From the NCBI GenBank assembly GCA_038216155.1, contig JBBQQH010000009.1, positions 1 to 64,000 of the forward strand: a DNA stretch of 64,000 nucleotides, written 5' to 3'. The stretch comes from SZAS-103 sp038216155. GTDB taxonomy: Bacteria > Pseudomonadota > Gammaproteobacteria > Xanthomonadales > Xanthomonadaceae. Below the pieces are notes generated by a model. That model saw nothing but the letters and a program-made list of their open reading frames with translations, was not told where the DNA came from and did no database searches. The translations under genes were made by a program, and so were the position numbers. Positions 26,485 to 34,951 of the stretch are shown piece by piece (the first letter of the stretch is position 1; the number at the start of each line of letters is the position of its first letter).

Positions 26485-28221
26485 GTGAACCAACCCATTG
26501 GCTCCGCTCGAACCACGCCGTTCGATCGCCCACAACTCGAACGCCAGCTGGCCGCGGAGAAGAGTCGCGCGCTGGTGATTCTCGGTGCGATTGCCGATGG
26601 CGTGGTCAGCGTGGATGCGCACGGCAGCATCGATTATCTAAATCCGGCTGCACAGCTCATCACCGGCTGGCCGTCTGTCGAAGCGGTCGGTCGCAGCGTC
26701 GCCGACGTGTTGCCGCTGGTGGGTGTCCGTGAACCCCCGACGCTGAGCGAACCGGCGTCATTGTCGGCCTGGTTTCGCAGTGTTGCCGAATCCGGCGTCA
26801 CACTGCGCGTGCGCGATGGCAGCGAACGTGCATTGCAGTTGACCGCTTCGAGCATCATCGACGACCAAGGCCAGTTGCAGGGTCTGGTGCTGACATTCCG
26901 CGATACCTCGCAAACTAACACCTTGTTGCGCGAGCTCGCTTATCGCGCCAGTCATGACGCGCTCACCGGACTGGTCAATCGCGAGGAGTTCGAGCGCCGA
27001 CTCAAGCGCCTGGTGGCCGATGCGCAGGCCGGCGGCGGACCGCATGCGATCTGCTATCTGGATCTTGACCAGTTCAAGCTGGTCAATGACACCTGCGGTC
27101 ACGCGGCGGGCGATGCGTTGCTCAAGGACGTCGCTGCCGCATTGCAGTCGCTGGTGATTGAAGGCGTAACCCTCGCTCGCTTGGGCGGAGACGAATTCGG
27201 TTTGCTGCTGCCACAGTTCGGCACTGGCCAAGCCGCGCGCTTCGCGCAGGACGTTGTGCTGACGCTCGGGCGATTGCGATTTGAATGGAGTGAGCGCCAG
27301 TTCACGGTCGGCGGCTCGGTCGGTGTGGCGCCCATCGGTCGCGATTCGGGCGCACTCGACGACGTGTTGATGGCGGTGGATGCCGCCTGCTATGTCGCCA
27401 AGGAGCGCGGCCGCAATCGCGTGCATGTCTTCGAGCCTGCCGACGCCGATGTCGCCCAGCGCCAAGGCCAGATGCGCTGGGTGCCGCGCTTGCAAACCGC
27501 GCTGGAGGTCGGCGATTTCCAGTTGATGGCGCAGGACATCGTGCCGGTGCAACTCGGCACCATCACCGGTCGTCACATGGAAGTGCTGCTCTGTCTGCCG
27601 GACGCCAGCGGGCGGCTGATTCCACCGGGCGAGTTCCTCCCGGCGGCGCAGCGTTACGGCCTGATGGGGCGAATCGATCGTTGGGTGACCGGGCAGGTCT
27701 GTGAATGGCTGCATTGGCGCGCCGGTACCGGGCGCTCGATGCCGGAACTGGTCGCGGTCAACCTGTCGGGATCGTCATTGAGCGACGCGGAGTTCCGCGA
27801 TTTTGCCGAAGAGCAGGCGCGCGGGTTGCCGCCGGGCGCGCAGTTGTGTTTCGAGATCACCGAAAGCGAGGCGATCGCCAACCTGGACGAGGCCAGCGCA
27901 TTTATCCGTCGCATGAAGGTGCACGGCTGCCGTTTCGCCTTGGACGATTTTGGTAGCGGCCTGTCCTCGTTCGCCTATCTCAAGCGCTTGCCGGTGGACT
28001 TCGTCAAGGTCGACGGCCAGTTCGTGCGCGACGTGGCGAGCGATCGCATCAGCCTGGCGATGGTCGAGTCGATCCATCGCATCGGCAAGGTGATGGGCAT
28101 GCAGACGATCGCAGAATTCGTCGAGACCGAGGCAATCTGGCAATGCATCCGTAACATCGGCATCGACTATTGCCAAGGCTATTTCTTCGGCCCAACGCGA
28201 CCACTGTTGGGCATGGAATAG
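26485..28221 (+). CDS. PAS-GGDEF-EAL c-di-GMP protein
   Basis: 578 residues, no membrane segment. GTG at 26485 has GAGG upstream. A PAS domain (ILGAIADGVVSVDAHGSIDYLNPAA, about 30-150) is followed by GGDEF (SHDALTGLVNREEFERRL, YLDLDQFKLVNDTCGH, LGGDEF near 234) and EAL (MEVLLCLP near 366, NLSGSSL, FEITESEAI, LDDFGSGLSSFAYL, VDFVKVDGQFV, AEFVETE). The catalytic residues of both halves look intact, so the protein could make or break c-di-GMP; the PAS input would choose. No RxxD inhibitory site precedes GGDEF. Likely its own transcript. Confidence 0.95.
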   Translation: MNQPIGSARTTPFDRPQLERQLAAEKSRALVILGAIADGVVSVDAHGSIDYLNPAAQLITGWPSVEAVGRSVADVLPLVGVREPPTLSEPASLSAWFRSVAESGVTLRVRDGSERALQLTASSIIDDQGQLQGLVLTFRDTSQTNTLLRELAYRASHDALTGLVNREEFERRLKRLVADAQAGGGPHAICYLDLDQFKLVNDTCGHAAGDALLKDVAAALQSLVIEGVTLARLGGDEFGLLLPQFGTGQAARFAQDVVLTLGRLRFEWSERQFTVGGSVGVAPIGRDSGALDDVLMAVDAACYVAKERGRNRVHVFEPADADVAQRQGQMRWVPRLQTALEVGDFQLMAQDIVPVQLGTITGRHMEVLLCLPDASGRLIPPGEFLPAAQRYGLMGRIDRWVTGQVCEWLHWRAGTGRSMPELVAVNLSGSSLSDAEFRDFAEEQARGLPPGAQLCFEITESEAIANLDEASAFIRRMKVHGCRFALDDFGSGLSSFAYLKRLPVDFVKVDGQFVRDVASDRISLAMVESIHRIGKVMGMQTIAEFVETEAIWQCIRNIGIDYCQGYFFGPTRPLLGME

Positions 28222-28267
28222 GTTCGTCGAGTCAAAAAGCCCACATCGCTGCAGCTTACTGCGGTCC

Positions 28268-29695
28268 TCAGTGCTTCTTCCTGCGCGCGGTTTTTTTCGG
28301 CGCAGGGCTCGACTTGCCCTTGCCCTTGCCTTTGGCCTTGGACTTGGCCTTGCGCGGCGACACCGACGAGGCACGTCCAAGCTGGCGCGTATCGTTGAGA
28401 CGATCCAGCCCCAGCCAGTCTTCGTAATCAAGCCCTAGGGCGCGATCGAGCAGGGTCGGCATCAACCCCGATGGCGCTGGGCTTTCCGAATTCCACAGCA
28501 CGACTGCGCCAAGGTCTTGATCGGGCAGCAACGCGATCATGCCGCGAAATCCCTGCACCGCGCCGCCATGAAACACCAGCGTGTGCCCGGCATAGTTGTA
28601 GACGCGCCAGCCAGTCGCGTAATGGGCATCTGACAAGCGCGCGCGCCGCCACGGCGAGCCGTGCAGTTCGCCCGGCGTTGCAACCAGCGGTGTGTGGATG
28701 TCGGCCAGCAAATCCTCAGGCAACACATCCGGTCGATGACCGAGTTGCGCCAACAGCCATTGCGCCATGTCGCGGATACTGACGTTGACGCCGGCCGCGG
28801 CCGGAATGCGGTAATACGATTCCTTCGCCCGTACCGGCACCCAGCCACCGGCGCCACGCACATGCGGACGCGCCCAGCTCGGGCTTGCTTCGAGGCCATC
28901 GCGTCCGTAGCTGGCATCGAACATTCCCAGCGGCTGAAAGATGCGGCGGGTGACTTGATGCGTATAGAAATCGCCGGTCACCGCAAACACGATGTCGGCG
29001 ATCAGCGCGAACGAGATATTTTGGTAGGCATAACAATCGCCGGGCGCGCAGGCCATCGGTGCGCCCGCCAAGCGCTGCACAAGAATCTGGAAGGGTTCGT
29101 CAGATTCAAGGTCGCGATCGTAGGTGTTGTGGGTCAATCCAGCGCGCTGACTGAGGATGTCGCGTACGGTCAGGCTTGTGGTGCCTTCCAAATTGGCCAG
29201 CCGGAACGCCGGAAGCTCGTTCGCCACGCGCGTGTCCCAGCGCAGCGCGCCGTCGCGTACCAGCAGCGCGGTCAGCGTGCCGGCAAACGCCTTCGACAAC
29301 GACGCCAGCCGGAACACGGTATCCGGTGTCATCGGTTGCTGGCTCGCTGTGTCGGTGACGCCGTAGGCACGCGCGCTCAGCACCTGGCCGTTTTGCACGA
29401 TGGCCAACGCCAGCCCGGGAATATGTGCGCGATCCACGATCGATTGTGCGAGCGCTTCCATCGCTGGCGTGTCGACAGTAAATGGCGGCGGACCGCCTGT
29501 GTTGCGCGAGCTAAAAGCTGTCGAAAGACTGCGCTGCGTCGTATTGACTGCAATGCGGCGGTCGGGAGCGATCTGCGTTGCCTCTGCGCGCGCCGGCGTG
29601 ATCGCTGCAACGCGTGCCAGCGCCACTGCGGAAATCCCGGCCAGAGCAAGGCCAAGCAGGAGGAAGCGGAGACGGGTGACTTTCGTCGACTGCAT
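28268..29695 (-). CDS. Exported serine hydrolase, class C beta-lactamase fold, with lysine-rich tail
   Basis: 475 residues from ATG 29695. A signal peptide or anchor (RFLLLGLALAGISAVALA) is followed by the serine hydrolase fold: catalytic SLSK (RLASLSKAFAGT), YQN for the YxN motif (CYAYQNISFALIAD) and HGG in LVFHGGAVQGFRG. The family includes AmpC, D-alanyl-D-alanine peptidases and esterases; which of these applies cannot be told. The last 30 residues are highly basic (KAKSKAKGKGKGK, then KKTARRKKH), odd for a periplasmic enzyme; they might bind wall polymers or lipopolysaccharide. Divergent from lemA. Confidence 0.88.
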   Translation of the reverse strand: MQSTKVTRLRFLLLGLALAGISAVALARVAAITPARAEATQIAPDRRIAVNTTQRSLSTAFSSRNTGGPPPFTVDTPAMEALAQSIVDRAHIPGLALAIVQNGQVLSARAYGVTDTASQQPMTPDTVFRLASLSKAFAGTLTALLVRDGALRWDTRVANELPAFRLANLEGTTSLTVRDILSQRAGLTHNTYDRDLESDEPFQILVQRLAGAPMACAPGDCYAYQNISFALIADIVFAVTGDFYTHQVTRRIFQPLGMFDASYGRDGLEASPSWARPHVRGAGGWVPVRAKESYYRIPAAAGVNVSIRDMAQWLLAQLGHRPDVLPEDLLADIHTPLVATPGELHGSPWRRARLSDAHYATGWRVYNYAGHTLVFHGGAVQGFRGMIALLPDQDLGAVVLWNSESPAPSGLMPTLLDRALGLDYEDWLGLDRLNDTRQLGRASSVSPRKAKSKAKGKGKGKSSPAPKKTARRKKH

Positions 29696-29820
29696 CGGAT
29701 GCGTATGCTCGTTCAAGGAAAGACATTCTAGCCGCGCCGTTGGTGCGGTCGCATCCACCACAGTGGCGAAGCGTGTTGCGGTTCACGTTCAGACATCGGT
29801 TTATCAGCGAGGTTACGTAC

Positions 29821-30426
29821 ATGGCAACGGTACTGGTGGTGTTGATTCTCGGTCTGCTCGGCCTCGCGATCGTGATTGCGCTGTGGGGCATCGGCATCTA
29901 CAACGGGCTGGTCAAGGCGCGCAACGCGTTCAAGAATGCATTTGCGCAAATCGATGTGCAGCTGACCCGCCGCTACGACCTGATCCCGAATCTGGTCGAA
30001 ACGGCGAAGGGTTACCTCAAGCACGAAATCGAGACGCTCGAAGCTGTCACCCTTGCGCGCAGCATGGCGCAGGCCGGATTGAGCGCAGCCAAGGCCAGCC
30101 CCGGCGACCCCGCGGCGATGGCCCAACTGGGCGCTGCCGAAGGCCAGCTCTCTGGCGCGCTCGGTCGGTTGCTGATGGTGTCCGAGTCGTATCCGGACCT
30201 GAAGGCCAACCAGAACATGATGCAGCTGTCTGAGGAGCTGACCTCGACCGAAAACAAGATCGCGTTCGCGCGTCAGGCCTACAACGATTCGGTGATGAGC
30301 TACAACAACAAGCGCGAAGTGTTTCCTTCGAGTCTGATCGCCGGCGCCACCGGATTCCAGCCAGCGGCGCTGCTGGAGATCACCGAGCCCGAGAAGCGCG
30401 AAGCGATCAAAGTGTCATTTACCTGA
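29821..30426 (+). CDS. lemA: LemA family protein
   Basis: 201 residues, start ATG with GAGG 7-10 bases upstream. One N-terminal membrane helix (LVVLILGLLGLAIVIALWGIGIYNGLV) is followed by the helical LemA domain (ARNAFKNAFAQIDVQLTRRYDLIPNLVETAKGYLKHE, then AYNDSVMSYNNKREVFPSSLIA and FQPAALLEITEPEKR). Molecular role is unclear. The gene is often paired with an M48 metalloprotease gene, as here, and the two probably work together in membrane protein quality control. Confidence 0.94.
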   Translation: MATVLVVLILGLLGLAIVIALWGIGIYNGLVKARNAFKNAFAQIDVQLTRRYDLIPNLVETAKGYLKHEIETLEAVTLARSMAQAGLSAAKASPGDPAAMAQLGAAEGQLSGALGRLLMVSESYPDLKANQNMMQLSEELTSTENKIAFARQAYNDSVMSYNNKREVFPSSLIAGATGFQPAALLEITEPEKREAIKVSFT

Positions 30427-30624
30427 TTGCTGGCGAAAGCCGTCTCCTTCGGGGCAGGGTGTTGAGGGAACGATGACCGGCACGGCGCTGACCGTTGCGC
30501 TGCTATAGGCAATCGCGTTGACATTGCACGTTGATCAGAATTGCCCGTTGATTTGCACAAAAATGCGGCAGTTTTTCTTCGCAGACTGTCAGCGTGGTGC
30601 GGCCGAACGAGCCAGGAAGCAACG

Positions 30625-32529
30625 ATGAATTTCTTCGAGCACCAGGATGCCGCGCGCAAGCAGTCGAAACGGCTGATCGTGTTGTTTGTACTGGCCGTGA
30701 TCGGGATCGTCGTCTCGATCGATATCGCCCTGGTGTTCGCGCTTGGCGTCGCCGGCAAGTCGGCTGGACAGATCAGCGGATTCATCGCGATGGCGACCCT
30801 CGCCACGCTCGCGGTGATCGGCATTTCCTCGATGGTGCGCACTGCCAGTCTGCGTGGCGGCGGCGGCAAGGTCGCGGTCGAACTCGGGGCGACGCCGGTC
30901 GCCGAAGATACCAGCGATTTCCAGTATCGCCGGCTGCGCAATGTGGTCGAGGAAATCGCGATCGCGTCGGGCGTGCCGGTGCCGCAGATTTATGTGATGG
31001 AAGCCGAGGCCGGCATCAACGCGTTCGCCTCCGGCTGGGCGCCAACCGATGCCGCCGTCACCGTCACTCGCGGCGCGCTCGATCACCTCAATCGGGACGA
31101 ATTGCAGGGCGTCATCGCGCACGAGTTCAGCCATGTGCTCAACGGCGACATGCGTCTGAACCTGCGCCTGATCGGCGTGCTGTTCGGCATTCTGGTGCTC
31201 GGCATCATTGGCCGCAAGGTGTTGTTCAACGTCCGCGGCGGTCGCGACGCGAAGAGCGCTGCGCCGATCCTGATCATCGCATTGGTGATCACTATCGTCG
31301 GCTACGTCGGCGTGTTTTTCGGACGCCTGATAAAGGCCGGCGTGAGCCGCCAGCGCGAATATCTGGCCGACGCCTCCGCAGTGCAGTTCACCCGTCAGAC
31401 CATCGGCATCGCCGGCGCGCTAAAGAAGATCGGTGGCTTGGTCAATGGTTCGAAAATTGTCGGCGCCGACGGCGAAGAAGCCAGCCACATGTTCTTCGGC
31501 GATGGCGTCGGCTATTCGGCGTTGTTCGCCACGCATCCTCCTCTGGTCAAGCGCATCAAGGCGTTGGATCCGTCGTTCAACGAGGCCGCGCTGGGCGAAC
31601 TCGCGCGCCACTGGGCACAGTCGCCACCCGATGGTGCACAGGAAGATCGATTGATGGGTCTGGATGGTGCCAGTCGCAGCCACTTGCCATCGCTGCATGC
31701 GCAACTGCCGCTTGTCGGCGCTGCGGTGGTTGCACAAGTCGGCACGCCGCACGAAGACGACTATCGCCGTGCGGGAGCCATCAGCGATTCAATGCCGGCC
31801 GAACTCGACGCCGCCGCACGCTCGCTGGAGCAGGCAATTCCATTAGTGCTGGCACTGCTGCTGGATTCCAAACCTGAGGTACGCGGCAAGCAGGAAGCGG
31901 CGATCACGCAAATGCTAAGCAGCGGTGTGCTCGCAAAAGCAAATGTATTGGCACCATCCGTAGCGCAACTGCACCCGATGCTGCGGCTGCCGCTGGCTGC
32001 GCTCGCGTTCCCGCTGCTGCGCCGCCGCCCGCGGCCCGAGTTGCAATCTTTTATCGGTTGCGTCGATGCATTGGTGCAGGCCGACGGCGAAGTCAGCTTG
32101 TTTGAATACTGTCTTGGTTGCCTGCTGCGCAAGCAACTCACCGAATCGCTGGATCCCTCCGCGCATTGGAGCGCGGGGCGCAGGAAAATTCGCGACGTGC
32201 AGGCAGAGATTGTGACCCTGCTGTCGGTGATTGCGGACAATGGCCAAGACAACGCAACCGACGCGCAACGCGCATTCGCCGCAGGCATCGATCGCGTGTT
32301 GCATGGCATTGCGGTCGCGTATGCGCCGTCAGTCGATGGCGTGCGCGCGCTCGACACGGTATGGCCGGCGCTGGACGCACTCGATAGCATTGGCAAGGCG
32401 ATTCTGATCGAAGGCCTGGTCGCCACCATCGGCATGGATGGCAAAGTGACGGTCGCCGAATCCGAACTCCTGCGCACGGTATGCGCAGTGCTGCACTGTC
32501 CGCTGCCGCCGATGCTGGAACGCGCCTGA
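30625..32529 (+). CDS. M48-family membrane metalloprotease with long C-terminal domain
   Basis: 634 residues. ATG at 30625 has AGGA upstream. Two membrane helices (LIVLFVLAVIGIVVSIDIALVF; GFIAMATLATLAVIGISSMV) precede the catalytic domain with the zinc motif HEFSH (166-170) and a third ligand E245 in SRQREYLADASAVQF; two further helices lie between. HtpX-type enzymes cut misfolded membrane proteins. After about residue 330 comes an alpha-helical domain of some 300 residues with paired words (FIGCVDALVQADGEVSLFEY and GLVATIGMDGKVTVAESELL) resembling TerB-like folds. It follows lemA by 198 bp; this pairing is common. Confidence 0.93.
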   Translation: MNFFEHQDAARKQSKRLIVLFVLAVIGIVVSIDIALVFALGVAGKSAGQISGFIAMATLATLAVIGISSMVRTASLRGGGGKVAVELGATPVAEDTSDFQYRRLRNVVEEIAIASGVPVPQIYVMEAEAGINAFASGWAPTDAAVTVTRGALDHLNRDELQGVIAHEFSHVLNGDMRLNLRLIGVLFGILVLGIIGRKVLFNVRGGRDAKSAAPILIIALVITIVGYVGVFFGRLIKAGVSRQREYLADASAVQFTRQTIGIAGALKKIGGLVNGSKIVGADGEEASHMFFGDGVGYSALFATHPPLVKRIKALDPSFNEAALGELARHWAQSPPDGAQEDRLMGLDGASRSHLPSLHAQLPLVGAAVVAQVGTPHEDDYRRAGAISDSMPAELDAAARSLEQAIPLVLALLLDSKPEVRGKQEAAITQMLSSGVLAKANVLAPSVAQLHPMLRLPLAALAFPLLRRRPRPELQSFIGCVDALVQADGEVSLFEYCLGCLLRKQLTESLDPSAHWSAGRRKIRDVQAEIVTLLSVIADNGQDNATDAQRAFAAGIDRVLHGIAVAYAPSVDGVRALDTVWPALDALDSIGKAILIEGLVATIGMDGKVTVAESELLRTVCAVLHCPLPPMLERA

Positions 32530-32577
32530 TTTTTTGCGCCACGACAGTGGCGATTGATTGCGGGTTGGATAAAACGC

Positions 32578-33075
32578 AGAGTGTTCCGCCCGCTGCGCGG
32601 CCGTGTCACTTTTCTTTGCTTGTCCAAAGAAAAGTAACCAAAAGAAATGACACCCCGGGCTCCACGCCCTCCGCGCATCCTGCGCTGCGGGTTCGCGTGC
32701 GTCGACGGGACTTTTCGATGGTGCATCCATGCACCAACGAAAAACGGCGTGCATCGTGCACGCCGCCCTGCGGGTCTGTCCGCCGCCACCCGCCGCTACA
32801 CAGGGGCCCCACACATCAAGAGCAGAGCGCGTACAGCGCCGTTGCTGTCTCTCTCATACTCTTGCTGCCGCGCCGTAAAGCGAGCCGAGCACCGGAAGCA
32901 GGAACGGGAGCAAGGCCCGCATGTTTGAGCACATGGATGTGCGAGTTCGGGCCGGCCCGTTCTTGCTGAGGAGCGCAGGGTACCGATGCGGCTTCGTCGC
33001 ATCGGTGAGTGTCCGGCGCTGATGGTTTTGGTTACTTTTGCCAAAACAAAAGTGACACGCGCGAAGCGCGGAAGC
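32578..33075. repeat. Dispersed Xanthomonad-type repeat element, uninterrupted copy
   Basis: About 498 bp without a real gene between the M48 protease and prfC. The left part has a perfect hairpin (ACTTTTCTTTG, loop CTTGTC, CAAAGAAAAGT), then CATCCATGCACCAACGAAAA and GGGTCTGTCCGCCG. The right part begins CGCCGTAAAGCGAGCCGAGC and ends with a second hairpin of the type ACTTTTG/CAAAAGT. A second copy, split by an HNH gene, lies at 50106-51659. Short frames inside are often annotated as hypothetical proteins in related genomes, but base differences between copies do not favour coding. The rest of the gap up to prfC (33076-33187) holds nothing I can name. Confidence 0.85.
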
Positions 33076-33187
33076 TTTGCACTTGTCTAGCCCAACGTCG
33101 CTGGATTGACCACCCATACGGCTGTTGAAAAGCGCTTCCGCTTTCGCGGGAATGAAGATCAAATGCGAATGCGCGAATCAGAACAGA

Positions 33188-34816
33188 TCAATCCATCCCC
33201 ACCGCATGCGCATGTTCTCGCGTGGCGGCGAAGCGCACATCCGGTGCGCGCTCGATCGCAAGTTGCAGGTTCACGCGAGTAGGCGCGAGATAGACCAGTT
33301 GGCCGGCGGCATCCACGCTGAGATTTAGCGCATTCTTTTCGCGAAATTCTTCAAGCTTCTTCGCGTCATCGCAATGCACCCAGCGCGCGGTGACCACGCC
33401 GACCGGCTCGAAACTTGAATCAACGCCATATTCGTCCTTCAGCCGATAGGCGACGACATCGAACTGCAGCGTGCCGACCGCGCCAAGGATGAGGTCGTTG
33501 CTCATCAGTGGGCGGAAAAACTGGGTCGCGCCTTCCTCGCTCAATTGGGCCAGACCCTTCTGCAATTGCTTGAGCTTGAGCGGATCGCGCAGACGTGCGC
33601 GGCGGAATAGCTCGGGTGCGAAGTTCGGGATGCCGGTGTAGCTGAGCTTCTCGCCGGCGGTAAAGGTGTCGCCAATGGAAATTGTGCCGTGGTTGTGCAG
33701 GCCAATTACATCGCCCGGGTACGCGGTTTCGACTATCTCGCGGTCGCTGGCCATGAAGGTGAGCGCATTTGCGAGTTTCACTTCTTTGCCGGCGCGCACA
33801 TGCAGCGCTTTCATTGCCGCATCGAATCGACCCGAGCACACGCGCAAGAAGGCGACGCGGTCGCGGTGCATCGGATCCATGTTGGCCTGGATCTTGAACA
33901 CAAAGCCCGTGAACGCTTCTTCTTCCGGCTTGACTTCGCGCGTTGTGGTTGCGCGCGCGGTGGGCGAGGGCGCGTGTTCGACGAAGAAATCCAGCAGCAA
34001 TTGCACACCGAAATTGTTGACCGCCGAACCGAAGAACACTGGCGTCTGCTGGCCAGCAAGATACCGTTGCAGGTCGAACGGATGCGAAGCGCCTTCGACC
34101 AGGTCGAGTTCCTCACGCGTCTCGCGCAGCATGTCTGCACCGATGCGCGCCGCGACTTGCGGGTCGTCGAGCGAAGCAAAGATGGTTGAATCCTGTCGAG
34201 TGAAATTGCGGCCCTGCTCGTACAGATGCACTTCGCCGGTGAGCAGATGCACGACACCTTTCAGTCGCGAGCCCATGCCGATTGGCCAGGTCACCGGCGC
34301 GCACTGGATGCCGAGCACCGATTCCACTTCGTCTAGCAGATCGATTGGATTCTTGCCTTCGCGATCGAGCTTGTTGATGAAGGTCATGATCGGCGTGTCG
34401 CGCAGCCGGCACACTTCCATCAGCTTGATCGTGCGTTCCTCGACGCCCTTGGCGCAGTCGATCACCATCAGTGCCGAATCGACTGCGGTCAGCACGCGAT
34501 AGGTGTCTTCGGAAAAGTCCGCGTGACCGGGCGTGTCGAGCAGGTTGATGACGCGACCTTCGTACGGGAACTGCATGACCGAAGACGTGACCGAAATGCC
34601 GCGTTCCTTTTCCAGCGCCATCCAGTCGGATGTCGCATGCCGCGCGGCCTTGCGCGACTTCACGCTGCCCGCCATCTGGATTGCGCCGCCGAACAGCAGC
34701 AGCTTTTCGGTGAGCGTGGTCTTGCCGGCGTCAGGATGGGAGACGATCGCAAACGTGCGTCGGCGATGCGTTTCGCTGAGGTGATTGGCAGGCAAATGAA
34801 CGGATTGGCTGGACAT
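33188..34816 (-). CDS. prfC: Peptide chain release factor 3
   Basis: 542 residues from ATG 34816. GTPase that removes RF1/RF2 from the ribosome after termination. G1 is SHPDAGKTTLTEKLL; SGSV-type switch region MAGSVKSRKAARHATSDWM; G2/G3 KERGISVTSSVMQF and DTPGHADFSEDTYR; G4 NKLDREGKNP. Domains 2 and 3 follow with FKIQANMDPMHRDRVAFLR and LQFDVVAYRLKDEYGV. The C-terminal tail (APDVRFAATREHAHAVGMD) is slightly longer than in E. coli. It stands alone; no ribosome-binding site is obvious. Confidence 0.97.
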   Translation of the reverse strand: MSSQSVHLPANHLSETHRRRTFAIVSHPDAGKTTLTEKLLLFGGAIQMAGSVKSRKAARHATSDWMALEKERGISVTSSVMQFPYEGRVINLLDTPGHADFSEDTYRVLTAVDSALMVIDCAKGVEERTIKLMEVCRLRDTPIMTFINKLDREGKNPIDLLDEVESVLGIQCAPVTWPIGMGSRLKGVVHLLTGEVHLYEQGRNFTRQDSTIFASLDDPQVAARIGADMLRETREELDLVEGASHPFDLQRYLAGQQTPVFFGSAVNNFGVQLLLDFFVEHAPSPTARATTTREVKPEEEAFTGFVFKIQANMDPMHRDRVAFLRVCSGRFDAAMKALHVRAGKEVKLANALTFMASDREIVETAYPGDVIGLHNHGTISIGDTFTAGEKLSYTGIPNFAPELFRRARLRDPLKLKQLQKGLAQLSEEGATQFFRPLMSNDLILGAVGTLQFDVVAYRLKDEYGVDSSFEPVGVVTARWVHCDDAKKLEEFREKNALNLSVDAAGQLVYLAPTRVNLQLAIERAPDVRFAATREHAHAVGMD

Positions 34817-34951
34817 GGCAGGCGAACGCAGAGCGCCGCGAAGACGCGGCAAGCGGGGTGAGCGGGATGCCGCGATTATAGCGTGTCGCGCCGGGCGCGA
34901 AGTTGATGCCTGGTGCGTGCGACAACGCCAGAACGCAAGCAGATGATTGCG

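Noticed and set aside
30594..31877. 427-codon plus-strand open frame in another phase of the M48 gene
   Set aside because: Arginine-rich, low-complexity translation typical of an off-frame; the HEFSH frame is the real one.
32606..32812. Small minus-strand frame in the dispersed repeat (a near twin occurs at 50121-50399)
   Set aside because: Similar frames are often annotated as hypothetical proteins, but the copies differ by base changes and length changes, and there is no binding site.
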